From: Lactuca virosa | Lineage: Eukaryota; Streptophyta; Magnoliopsida; Asterales; Asteraceae | Assembly (NCBI GenBank): GCA_928212115.1 | Contig: CAKMRJ010005523.1 | Coordinates: 109,888,733-109,952,732 of the forward strand | DNA: 64,000 nt | Direction: 5' to 3' | Shown: one piece after another, positions 45,950-56,801 of the stretch | Numbering within the stretch: position 1 is the stretch's first letter | Layout of the letters: each line of letters starts with the position of its first letter | The notes under the pieces: model-generated | Seen by the model: only the letters and a program-made list of their open reading frames with translations | The model's database searches: none | Told to the model about the DNA's origin: nothing | Translations under genes and position numbers: made by a program

Positions 45950-48900
45950 CAGGTAAAATCCACTATCTAACTCTATTAAGTTCCTATTTGTAGATTCTTA
46001 ATACATGATGTAATAAGATTGCATTTTGATATTTTTTTAGGATCGAAGAAAAGAAAGGAAGCTTAAAGGAAGAGTGAGTTGAGTCTGATCGCGAAGAGAT
46101 GGATTTCGATCGCATGGTTCGATGATCGGATTTTTTAGCTACTACTTAGGAGTTATGATAGATTGCTTAGGAATATTTACATAGTTTTCATTTGCAATTG
46201 CATTGTAAGGGCAAGTTTTTCCGCGTTTTTATAAATAAAATAAAAATTGTTTTTGTCTTATTTATATTTTCCTTGCAATGGCATTTGTGAAAATTGATGT
46301 TTCTATGTTTCTATTGTTAGGAATATTGAAAAATGGATGTGATTCTTAGTTATGTTATTTGTGGTAGTGTCAAAAATTTTACCAAATAAGGAATGATTCT
46401 CATCACCCAAGTTTTAATTGGACAGAAACTTGGAATCATGCAACTGGTATTGTATGATGAATGAGAACCTTCATCTTTGGCAAATTTAGACTAATTCCTT
46501 GTTCACATAAAGATGTGCGTCAAGTGAAGGACTGGGGAAACTAGTGCACATTGATGTGTAGAGGTCAAGTCCACCACATAGAACGATAAGACTATTCGTT
46601 ATAATTTACTAAAGTGTAGTAAATATGGTTATACTTACATGATCAAGTGTAATTGGAAAAGTTTCAATGAATAGGAAAACGAATAAGAAGAATCAATTAG
46701 GCAGAAAGATAAAGGTTTCTCTAATCTGAAAAGGAGGGAGAGTACTTGAGTATCATGTTTTATGCTTTTCTTAATGATTATGAAACCATATCACGATTGA
46801 TCCTCTAAGGACACCTTAGTGCACTAGTATGGCTAAGAAGAGGAATTAGAAATTGTTGAAATGGTTAATTCAAAAAGGGTGAATCATACTTCGTTCCAGA
46901 AACAAGTCTTAGAGTCATACTCCAAGATTGTGACTTGAGTGACATAATTGTAAGAAGGTTTATAACACTTGTCAAATGTGGAGTAGAAATGTTTTCTTAC
47001 TCTTGCACATTTAAAGTTGGTAAGTTGTGATGTCTTGGATAAGACAAAGACCAACTAGGACCAATTGTGTGAAGTGTTTGTCTTGATAAGAATCCGCACT
47101 AACTCTTGAATATTTGTTTGTCAAGGAATGTTTCTTGACAAGAGAATCTTATATGTCAAAAGGTTAGTGGGAGCCTTAATCGTCTTGAATATCTTCAAGA
47201 ACTTATCAAGAGTAAACCTATTGTCCATTACTAGCAAACGACTTGAGGTTTATAACCTATCGCGTTGACATATTCTTGTTTCTGTGTCATTCCAGTTGAG
47301 TTGACTGTGCATATGAGTTCTATGAGTATCATTTGAATGCAGAAAGTCAAAGCACCTTGATCAATGGAAAGTACATTGATTTGTGTAGGTGAGCTGCTGA
47401 ACAACGTGGAAGACATGGTGGGAACTTATGCTGCCAGGTGGCAAGAAATTGAGATTGAACAAGTTCAGTCCATATGAGTTGGATTTTGTCATAAACCTTG
47501 TCTTATGATAATGGTTGGAATTTACAAATTCACATGGATAGGAATACATACGCCATAAAATCTAAGTGTGATAAGGTTTCTCTTTAATTCATAATAAAAT
47601 GATTGTGAGGAAACGCTTTCACTAAGAAGATTTTTAGGAGATAGCAATTATGATATTTGCATTCTCAAATTCGATTATGATTATGGCATCCCTCTTCATA
47701 GTTCGAATTGTGAAATTTGGCAAATAGTTTAGACAGACAAATGAGCTTTCTAAAGGGTGTATGAGCTTAGATAAAGATTTATCGAAGCGTCTCGTATAAG
47801 AAATATGAACTTTGGTAAAGAAGTCAATAAGTATTGATTTCTAGAAGTGCAGCTGATTTCTAAATACATGTCAAAGCTAGTGGGAGCATAAGTGTTATGC
47901 TGGTAAAGATATAATCATCATGTTAGTGGGAGCATGATTATTATGTTAAGTGTTGCGAGCTAGCAATATTAATTATAGAAAACAAAAGTTTCAATTCGCA
48001 AAGTTGCAGAGGTTGAAAAGTTGTTTTGCTATAATTAAGGGAGATAAATTTATACTTCATTTCAAATCTAAAAGCTTAGATCGAGAAATTTTAATCAAAT
48101 TTAGTCAAAGGACATATATGAATGTTATGTTGAAAAGATTCAACATAAGGGAATTCTATATATATGGAAATATTATAGCAAGAGACTGGTAAAGTATCAC
48201 GTCTTTATGTAAGACATTATGAATCGTATCCCATACACTTCGGGTATAGGATCGATTGCATATGTTGTAATATTCGACCGTTATGATTTTCCAAATGCCT
48301 AGGGCATTAAGAGGGAAAAAGGACCAGATATGACTAAAATAATTAAACAACTGTCAAGGACGATATAAGGTTCGCTAAGGATTGGTCGCTTGTGAGCAGT
48401 TGGAAGTATAGTAATGGATGGACCATATCGACATTATTATGGATAGTTAAGATTCTATTAAGAATGAGTTGTCATATGGCAAATATGGAAATGTTTCCAT
48501 ATTAGGAGTTGGATATTAAGAATCTATGTATAGATTAGAAACGTTTATGCAAGAAGAATGTTCAAAGGAATGTACTTTGAATTTGAGACTTCACTTTCGT
48601 GGAATTGTCTTGTAACAATCTCCAATAGAGTACTTTGTAATTTCATTGGCAAATTCTTGGTGACTTTGGTGCGGTGACTTTACGAAAGGATCATTGCATA
48701 AAATGTTAGAATCTAACACATTCTAGTAGTGGCAAGAATTTGGTATTCTTACACTAGTGATAAGGATTGAGAATTGTGAAATGAGTACCATTGGGAATGT
48801 GTTCAATTGATCTATTTCACAAAGTGAGGACCCTAGGTAAACATAGTATGCATGCTTGGAGCATGGGATAACTATTTTTTCAATTCAAGTAGTAAGTTAA

Positions 48901-48990
48901 TTACTCGAAACATTATACAATGAATAATGTGTAATCAATATGGTGATTAAATAAAAGGTGTTTTATTTATACTCAAAAGGTTGAGACCAT
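45950..48990 (+). pseudogene. Heavily decayed pol of copia C
   Basis: Only scattered relics can be read in shifting frames. One matches the integrase core around 46540-46790 (LVHIDV, YGYTYMIK-like, then EYLSI). Another matches RT around 48075-48150 (LIKFSQRTYMNVMLKRFNI, compare LGLSQSIYLDKVLKRFNM in I). A PYASAVGSIMY relic lies near 48215-48260. Stops occur every few dozen codons. The decay is far greater than the divergence between C's own LTRs. Confidence 0.72.
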
Positions 48991-49764
48991 ATTGGATTCG
49001 ATTATTCTTGTGTTTCAGTTCGCATGTTTTGACTTCCCGAATAAAAAGATTATTCAAACATCCAAAATCGATCATACGTTGGAATTAAGTATTGAGGCAA
49101 GAGTGTCATGAATCCGTCTGTAGATTGTCTAAATTGTTTAGACATATCACAAGTTTGCTGCAGAAATCATGCGTACTTCTGTAATAAGATTAGAGTATTG
49201 GATTAAACCTACGCTCACGTGAATCACTTCATGGATTTTATCACGAGTGGTTGTGAGACGATAACATCTTATATTCTTGAAACGGAGACATATACTTATT
49301 GTTTACAAGTCGGTTGCACATTGATAATATGTAAACGTATCAGTAACTTGATGTTATGAAACGTATTGTTGTGTGTGATTTGATGAGTAAATAGTGCAAG
49401 CATATGAGTCGAAGTTTATCCGTTCCTTTTACCCAAAGTTAGATAAAAGCGATATATGTGGGCCCCTCGATGATTTAGTGATGACACCCCAAAGCGCTTG
49501 GCCAAGCCTTGACTGATTTGATCTGTTCAATTAGTCGGTTGTCATAAATCGGAAATCGGGAAACAACACATAGACAGAGAATGATTATAATCCATTTCTC
49601 ATGTCTATACGATATCTAGAATGGAGGAATATATGATCCCTTATCTAAAGGACGCGTTCCTGATAAGATCAGAGTTCGACAGCGGCTTTTGAAAGCTACG
49701 ATTGCTAATCAGGTTCTGAAGTCGTACTTGCAAAATAGTTATTAGACTTATCCAAGTGGGAGAC
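48991..49764 (+). other. Tail of copia C with polypurine tract
   Basis: It aligns with the tails of G and I (GCATGTTTTGACTTCC near 49023, GGGCCCCTCGATGATTT near 49460, CCAAGTGGGAGAC before the LTR). No coding sequence is seen. Confidence 0.8.
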
Positions 49765-50593
49765 TGTTGGATTAGGTGTCTAAGCCTATAACTATTTTGG
49801 TATGTACTTGACCCGATTATGAGCATGGTCATTTTGGGTTGCCTTCACTCATGCAACTTGATAGGATGACAAGAGGAGAGAGAGTAGAATTTATTATATG
49901 AATAATAATTTCATACTAAAAATGGTTTTATTAATATATTACAAGATTAATATAATATTTGGAAATCATATTATTTAATTAGTATTGATCGGAAATTAAT
50001 TTGGAATTAATTTGGTGATCAAAAGAGACTGATTAAATAAAGGGGACTGATATTGCAATTAACTGTTAGTTGCTGGTTGGGCTATGGACTCCTAATAGAA
50101 GAGATTGGAGGAAATCTGGGAAGCCCATAAGGAATTCGTCCAAGGGGATTTCTATTAGAGCTCCATTGATTGCTTAAGCCCTAAGCAAGGAAATTAGGGT
50201 TTCCACCATAAAACCCTAATAGCCTCAAATATAAATAGATCCCTTAGCATATAGAAATCAGACCTATGTCTTCTTTGAGTTGCCCTAGCCGATTTCACCT
50301 CTCTCCCAAGTCATCTTCTTGCATTGAGTGTTTGTGACTCCATTAGAGGTGCACACTTGGGGCACTAAGCTTTCAAGAGTCAAGGACTTTGTGGATTGTT
50401 CTTGTTATTGCTACATAACAAGTAAGGGAAGATTCCAAACCCTTATTTACATATGAATTTCGTTCTTAGACATGTTAGATGAGGGTTTATGCTTTGTAAG
50501 ATTGTTTGCATGTATAACTTGAGGAAAAACTAGATCCAAAGCATTAGGGTTGCACGTACACCATAGGAATGATGTTATGCTCAAAACCCATCA
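49765..50593 (+). repeat. 3' LTR of copia C
   Basis: TGTTGGATTAGGTG to CCCATCA, 829 bp. It differs from the 5' copy by scattered substitutions and by an extra GGAATTAATTT unit at about 50000. A TATA box ATATAAATAG lies near 50230. Confidence 0.92.
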
Positions 50594-50912
50594 CTCTTTA
50601 AGTTCATATTGGTTATGAACTTAAAGCTTAAGGGTTTAAGAGTTTATGGACTAGCATCTACATCAAGTTGAGTCATTGTTGGTGTCTCAAAGGTTCCACA
50701 TTCTTCATCAACTTCCAAGCCTCCCAAGAGGACCCAAAGAACTACAAAGGTTGTTATTTCTTCACCTCTTCTTTGGTTGGTGTTTTAATCTTTCTATAAC
50801 TTGCAAGAAGATCCTTGGTTGGTATAAAATGTTTATGCTGTTTTACAAATTAAAGTCTTCTGTTGCCATATTTTTCTTGTTTATGAAACTAGTTTTGAAC
50901 TAAAACCCAACA
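50594..50912 (+). repeat. 3' LTR of element A, right piece
   Basis: This resumes at CTCTTTAAGTTCATATTGG exactly where the left piece stopped, matches 23679-23996 and ends CCCAACA, followed by ACTAG. Confidence 0.9.
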
Positions 50913-50917
50913 ACTAG

Positions 50918-52089
50918 TGTAACATCAGGTGGGGCAGGTATTTGGTGTCTCCCATCACCCAAAATGTCAAATATAGCTGCTTTTGTATGATGTTAGAATA
51001 GCTTAGCAACTTTTCAAAATAGCTGATTTTTAAAGTAATGTTGACAGCAACAGAAGAAAAGTGTGCAAAGGTCTGAACAAAAATTTCACTGTCTCGTGGT
51101 TGAGCCTTAAGTGTTGAGTTCTATGAACTAAAAGTTCTGTTTTAGGTAGTTAAATTCCATTTAATGATATTTTTTAATTAAGCAATGGCATAACCTTGTT
51201 TTTTAAAGAATTTTAATTAAGTTTTAGTCTAGTAATTAAAAAAAATCGTCTTAAAAAAGGTTTTAATTAGTTTTTGTTTAAACTAATATGTTTCAGTTGT
51301 TAAACTTATTTATTTTGTTTCCTTTTAATTTTTAAGTTTTATTTTCTATAGTTTATAATTAATTTTCCTTTGAGTTAGAATTTCATTTTGTATAGTTTTG
51401 TTTTTAGTTCTTAAATTATTTCGTTAGTTTAACTTTTATTTCATTTTCTAGTTTAAATAAAAAAATCATTTTTCCAAAGTTTTGATCATTTTTGTCTTGT
51501 TTAAACTCTTTCTAATTGATTTTATTAGTTTATTTAAAATTTGTCTTTTAGGTTTATTTTATTTATTTTCTAATAGTTTTAATTAAGTCTCTTTTAAGAT
51601 AAATTTTTCTTTGTGTATTTTATTTCATAGGTATTAAATTTATTTCATTTTGGTTTGTTTAAATTTTATCTTTTATTATTATTTCGTCTCTTTTGTAATA
51701 TTTTATCTAAAAATCCAAAAACAAGTGTGTCCAGGTGTTCCAAATAAGGTGTTTCAAGTGTATATATTCTATGAAGGAGAATGCTTGCAACAACAAAGGA
51801 AAGAACGATATGGAGTCAAATCAACAACTTTGGGAGACAAATTTAACGTTGTGTTTGGTGTTCAAATTATCTATGACATGACCTAGGTTCTTCATTAATC
51901 CCAATGTCTACATCAAGATTTATCAAGTATGAACAACCAGGTGGGATTTGATCGGAGGGAGGGTTCGTTTGGTATAAAGAGTATACTGTTTGGAAATCCC
52001 ACTTTAAACACCTCACTAAATCCAGCCTATACATCATTCCTATAAGTAGATCAATCAGTATAACGACTTGGAGTTACTGATAAATCTTA
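50918..52089. other. Right flank of element A, nothing recognised
   Basis: AT-rich with many TTTTAATT runs and no gene signature. A frame of 78 residues (51650-51886) has no family match I know. Before A inserted, this was continuous with sequence ending at 23039. Confidence 0.4.
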
Positions 52090-53045
52090 TTTATGTATTT
52101 ATAATAACGACTATGAACATAAATATAAGTTAAACTTACATAAAATAAGTGTATCTTAACATACAAAGATTTTAGCGAAAAATGGAAGATTACACAGGAA
52201 GAACTCTGACTCGAGAGCTTCCACTTAGCGGGCCCTCAGAGTCTCTAGAGCCTCACTAGAATACCCTAAATTCTAAGGAAATTTTGGACCAACTAGAGAG
52301 AAATGAGAGAGAGAGAGAGAGATTTGAATGGTGTGGGGTACGAATGAGGGACTGTTACCCATATATAGGCTAAAGGAGGGTTTGCGCGCCGCGCTCTTTG
52401 AGGTGTGCGTCGTGCAATTTTGACACGATGTTCTTCTCGCCTTGTAACACATAGCATGCTCAGACTGTTTTGACGTGGCCCCCTTCTAGAAGCGTGTGCC
52501 GCACCGTTGTGCTTGGGGTACAAATGTGAATCTTGTAAATCCCGTAACTTTTTCATACGAGCTTTGTTTTTGACGTTCTTTCTATAAACATATATCTATG
52601 CACGATATCTACAAATTTGGTTTAGATTCCATTGGCTAATTCTCACTTTATTTTTAAAGCTATATTTTTATAGACCTAGACTGATATAGTCCATATAAAA
52701 ATCATAAATCTCTCATGCAATATCCGTTCTTAACTATCTTTATATCGATATATAAGTGTTGACAAGAACTTCAACTCTCGTTTAGATTGTTCTGACTAAT
52801 AATCAACCGTTCTTAATTTCAATTTCTATGTCATATACTGTTGCGCTGAAACCTCTAAAAATCATAACCTCCTTATATGAAGTCAGATTTGGGCGTTCCC
52901 TATTTGCACGTTCTTGGTTTTATGATTCCTACGACTTTTTTAGATTATTTATCCTAAATAATCTTGTATAAAAATATATGTTTATCGTCACGACGAATAA
53001 TTATCTTGTTATTGTTTAATCGTCTAGACTTATCTTGCAGGTGTT
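52090..53045 (-). repeat. Gypsy LTR-like sequence, minus strand (left LTR of H)
   Basis: The stretch 52540-52950 parallels the LTR of gypsy D on the same strand (TCATACGAGCT, TTTGACGTTCTTT, TTTAGATTCCATTGGCTAATTCTC, AAAAATCATAACCTCC, GAAGTCAGATTTGGGCGTTC). It ends GGTGTTAC at about 53044. The next stretch, ATTACGTCCTGGAATC, parallels ATTTCGTCCCGAAATT next to the LTR of D. It holds GC-rich near-palindromes GCGCGCCGCGC (52384) and GTGTGCCGCAC (about 52494). Its left limit is uncertain. Confidence 0.55.
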
Positions 53046-53989
53046 ACGATTATCTCTTCCTTAGGATGATTACGTCCTGGAATCATCAGCAACACAGGGA
53101 TTGTAAAATGACTCTGAACGTTACCTTTGCATCCTAGGTAATATTCGTAACTTTTATGTCTCTTTAAAATGAGTTTCTAACTCTTGAACTTCTTGATTAC
53201 TAGCGGTGTTGAATCTTGCACCTGCTCTTCATTCTAAATTTGATCTCCATCGGAAACTCCTGCTCCTTCTAGAATAGAATTAACATAAGATAAGGTCTTT
53301 ACTTTTATCACCATAACATACCAAATGGTCATGCTCTAATGACCTTTCATCACATGATGCAATGGCTAGACTCAGGTTGCTTTGAGTCACACTCCAACAT
53401 GGAAGATACATTCCGTTATGTTCTAATGTGATATAATCACATCATAACAGGTAGCATTTCTAGTTGCATGCTGCTTATTCTTTAGATATGACCGTAATAC
53501 CTCTACCGGTCACTCCGATCATATTTTTCTTTAATATTTTAACTAAAGTTGGACTCTACATCGAAAATGGTTTTCTGAACCGAGTAACTTACTCCGTAGC
53601 TTTTATCTTAGTCGGACTCGATTTGATATGACCACTAATTTTAGAATACCATTCATCTTCTTAATCATTACCAAAACAAAGGTAACGACGAAAACAAACA
53701 AAACAAATTCAACTACTAGTGCCTTGGTAACCTTGTGACTCTTCCTGACCTAAGTGTGATTCCTGTGCTTCTCGTAGTATAGGCCTCTACTACTTTTCAC
53801 ACCAAGTCATACTCGTCCCAAGAATTTCCTAGTAGTTCTCCAAGTTACTACACATCACAACATTCAAAACAATTTAGCACACATGGTAGTGTATCATAAT
53901 TAGGGATGTATTATTTCTTGAAAATGATTACATTGTTATTCAAGTTTACCATACACGATGCCTCTTTCATCAGGATTCATCGCATAATA
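53046..53989 (-). other. Non-coding internal part of gypsy-derived element H
   Basis: In a complete gypsy element protease, RT, RNase H and integrase would lie between gag and the 3' LTR. Here only about 0.9 kb separates the two, and no pol motif can be read on either strand. Confidence 0.5.
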
Positions 53990-55268
53990 CTACCTATATG
54001 AGATGAATATTTTATATCTTAGATATCCTGCATAAGCAGCTTCTTTCTATTGGCTTCCTGAAGCTACATATGCCTCCTCCTTTACTACCCTAAGAGCCAT
54101 TTGAGATGCTCGTGCAACTTCTTTCTTCCTTGGTCAGTTCTTCACCACATTCCCTTCTTCCTTACATTGAAAACATACCCTTTTAATGTGTCTACATTCA
54201 TCAAAATAATGACCAATTATTCCACACTTGTAGCAGAGTACATCTTCTTTGTATTGTGTAAAATGCTTCTTTCTGCATCCTTTACACCATTTTGCCTCGT
54301 TGTCTTCCCCAGGCTTCTTGTTGTTGGGGCTAGGTTTTGATATTTTACTCTTTTTTTGGATCGGGAGGATCCTTCATTAATCCTATTGTACCCAACTTCG
54401 GTTTGGGTGGTGGTTCTTCATTTGATCATGTCTTCAAGATATTTGGCAACTCGGATGACTGCTTCCAGTGTAGTTTCTAATTTCATCATTGGACCGAAAT
54501 CCATTGGTAGTCCATTAACAAATATTTCGAGCATGGAGGGTTCAGTAGGAACTAGGTGAGAAACTAACTTCATTTTCTCAGTAAAGACTGTAGCGTACTC
54601 ATTGACGCTTATGTCTCTTTTTTTAGATTATGGAATTCCTTGCTCATTTCCGACAGATCTCTTTCTGAACATTATTTATTTTTTAACTATACGAGGAAGT
54701 CTTCCCATTACATCTTCCATACTTCTTCCTTTGGCATAGTGACGACCAATCATTTCCACCAGCTTAACACACCAGTCTGTAGTTGTCTTGCTGCGAAGAA
54801 TGTCTTCCGTCTGTCGCTATAGTCGCAGCTCTCAAACGCCATCTCCATTTCATAAATCCATTCCAAAACTACCATTAGCGTTGGCTTTCCAGAAAGGCTT
54901 GGTGGTTGGGATGCCATGAAGTCTTCATACTTGCATCCATCTCTATCAACCTCTTCTTCGGTATTGTCCTTCCTACTCCTTCGTGGTTCAGCATGTCTAA
55001 CAACTCTACTACAGTTTCCTTCTTCTGATTATCCTTTGTTCAACTTAGATTGCACAACTGGTGCAGTAAGTTTATCTCTACTCTCCCGAAGTAATTTCCT
55101 TGTCTCCTCTCATTAATGCTCTAGCATGGCTTGCATCATTGTCCATACTCCTGTCATTGTGATAGGTTCGGGTACAGGTGCGATGACCAGTGCATGACCT
55201 ATCACCTGCTTAGGCTCAGGCTGTCGGTTTACATTACCGTTTCCTAATCCACTTCGTGTTCTTACCAT
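53990..55268 (-). pseudogene. Gag region of gypsy-derived element H
   Basis: On the minus strand a start MVRTRSGLGNG (ATG at 55268) opens a gag-like N-terminus with MMQAMLE. Further down lie zinc knuckles: CKGCRKKHFTQY-like, an intact CYKCGIIGHYFDEC (about 54205-54246), and a damaged one, CFQCKEEGNVVKN, where His is Asn and a stop replaces the last Cys. Stops and shifts break the frame. Three-knuckle gag ends are known from chromovirus-type gypsy elements. The plus-strand frame of 79 residues over this region is only its complement. Confidence 0.72.
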
Positions 55269-55318
55269 GATGTTGTATACACCAGAATAATCATTCATGT
55301 TACAAGAATCATGAGTGT

Positions 55319-56028
55319 TGTAACATCCCAAAAATATTGAGTAAAATTTTCATTTTTAAATAAGTCAAAACCATTCATTCATTATCCCAAAAGATGATTT
55401 AAGTAACAGTATTCTAAAAAAATCAGAGTAAAATCATAATCAATCATTACGGAAAATATCTCTAAGGGATGCAGTGCGATCAAGCCGGATTCTTCCTTTT
55501 AAAACTAGATGTACCTGAAAATGTTTAAACCGCAAAATCTTAAGCACAAATCTTAGTGTGTTCTCCAAAAAACCACATACAATATATATGTATATAACAG
55601 CACGTAGTTGTGTCTGGTCCGTAACAACCCCCGAGTCTGTATCAACCTCGAATCCATAATGACTCAATATAACAACACATGGCTGTGTTGGGTCCGTATC
55701 AACCCCGAGTCCATAATGACTCCATATAACAACACATAGGTATGTCAGACCTGTATCAACCCCCACATACATAAAACATACAACTATATCAGCAATAGTC
55801 ACAAAGACAATCAACCACATACAAACATATTAGCAAGTGTCACAAAGACAACTATCATCCTACAAACATAATCCAGTGGCCTGAAATTGATGCCTTCGAC
55901 CCACGAGTACAGTGAAGAGATTCACCAAAATCACAAAGTCGACTAAAACCCAAAAAACCACATACAATATATATGTATATAACAACACGTATCTGTGTCA
56001 GGTCCGTAACAACCCACAAGTATGTATC
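55319..56028 (-). repeat. Gypsy LTR (right LTR of H), part before copia I
   Basis: The plus strand begins TGTAACATCCC, the mirror of a GGATGTTACA LTR end. AAAACCATTCATTC and AAATCATAATCAATC recall the inverted end of LTR F, so the LTR reads on the minus strand, with gag following it. From about 55580 it holds tandem units of roughly 60 bp around GTCCGTATCAACCCCGAGTC and CATAATGACTC. It is cut at 56028 by copia I and resumes at 63920. Confidence 0.7.
55590..55770. repeat. Tandem repeat of about 60 bp in the LTR of H
   Basis: About three imperfect units carry TATAACARCACRT, GTGTYKGGTCCGTA and AACCCCGAGTC. A further diverged set at 55975-56028 and the sequence at 63920-64000 belong to the same array, now split by copia I. 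Confidence 0.75.
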
Positions 56029-56783
56029 TGTTGGATAAGATGTCTAAGTCCATAACTTATTTGGTATATACTTGACCCGACCCGGCATGGTCCATTTGGG
56101 TTGCACTTCACCCAAACTAGTTATGGATAATTTTATGAGAGTTGTATACTTACGATTTATTAATATATTATAAGTTATAATATATTAATATAAAGTCATG
56201 TTACTTAATTAGTTTTAATCTTGAATTAATTATGAATTAATTTAGTGATTAAAAGGAAGACTAATTAAATCATGGGCTATTATATTTATATAGTGTGGGC
56301 TAACACTCATTTGGGAATGGGCTAAGCTTATATGGAAGTCCATGGATGATCCATGGAGCTTTTACCCATGGATCCTTGGAAGAGGAAAAGACATGGGTTA
56401 TTAGGGTTTCACCCTAACCATGTACACTATATAAACAAGCTTATGTTGCATGAAAAAACACTAAGGTGTGTGTAAGTGTGGTGGCCAAAATCAAGAGTTA
56501 GTATACTCTCTCATACATTTTCCAAGTTTGTGGTGATTTGTGATTTCCATTTGAGGCATTCACATTATTGGTGCTTGGCTCTCAAACTCCAAGGAATCAA
56601 CAATCAACAAAAAGGTATGTAATTCATCTAGTTCTTTTATGGTTAAAAGTACCCCATGCCATGCTAGATAGGTTATAAACCTTGGAAAATAATATTTTGC
56701 ATGTATCTTAGACAAACATAGATCCAAGGTTTAATAGGGTTGCATGTACACTTAGGAAGTGTTAGAATGCTCAAAACCCAACA
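56029..56783 (+). repeat. 5' LTR of copia I
   Basis: 755 bp, TGTTGGATAAG to CCCAACA. The TATA box is at 56428-56435. It contains GATGATCCATG at about 56341, absent from the 3' copy, between two CCATGGA words. Confidence 0.97.
56426..56437 (+). promoter_or_regulatory. TATA box of copia I LTR
   Basis: ACTATATAAACA lies in U3. The 3' LTR has the identical box at 63558-63569. With both intact, the element could be transcribed from its own promoter. Confidence 0.65.
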
Positions 56784-56784
56784 G

Positions 56785-56801
56785 TGGTATCAGAGCCTAG
56801 G
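56785..56801 (+). other. Primer binding site of copia I
   Basis: TGGTATCAGAGCCTAGG one base after the LTR matches the 3' end complement of initiator Met-tRNA over the first 12 bases. Confidence 0.92.

Larger units (their letters stand above)
34028..50593 (+). mobile_element. Copia element C, inserted in the 3' LTR of A
   Basis: LTRs 34028-34848 and 49765-50593 are flanked by CTCTT (34023-34027; 50594-50598). The uninterrupted target can be read at about 23681 in the 5' LTR of A. Internal sequence has a PBS, a leader of about 1.5 kb, gag remains split by gypsy D, decayed pol, a tail and a purine tract. The family is related to G and I by LTR, leader and tail. Without D and one TSD, C is about 7.7 kb. 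Confidence 0.93.
23040..50912 (+). mobile_element. Copia-type LTR element A, outermost of the middle nest
   Basis: The left LTR starts TGAAATGTC at 23040 and ends CCCAACA at 23996. The right LTR ends CCCAACA at 50912. Both are flanked by ACTAG (23035-23039 and 50913-50917), a perfect 5-bp target duplication. The 3' LTR is split by element C. The internal region carries decayed copia gag-pol remains, plus a 571-bp insertion and element B. Removing insertions B, C (with D) and the 571-bp piece leaves an element of roughly 7.3 kb. Confidence 0.88.

Noticed and set aside
54101..54340. Plus-strand 79-residue frame at 54101-54340
   Set aside because: It is the complement of the zinc-knuckle region of a minus-strand gypsy gag.
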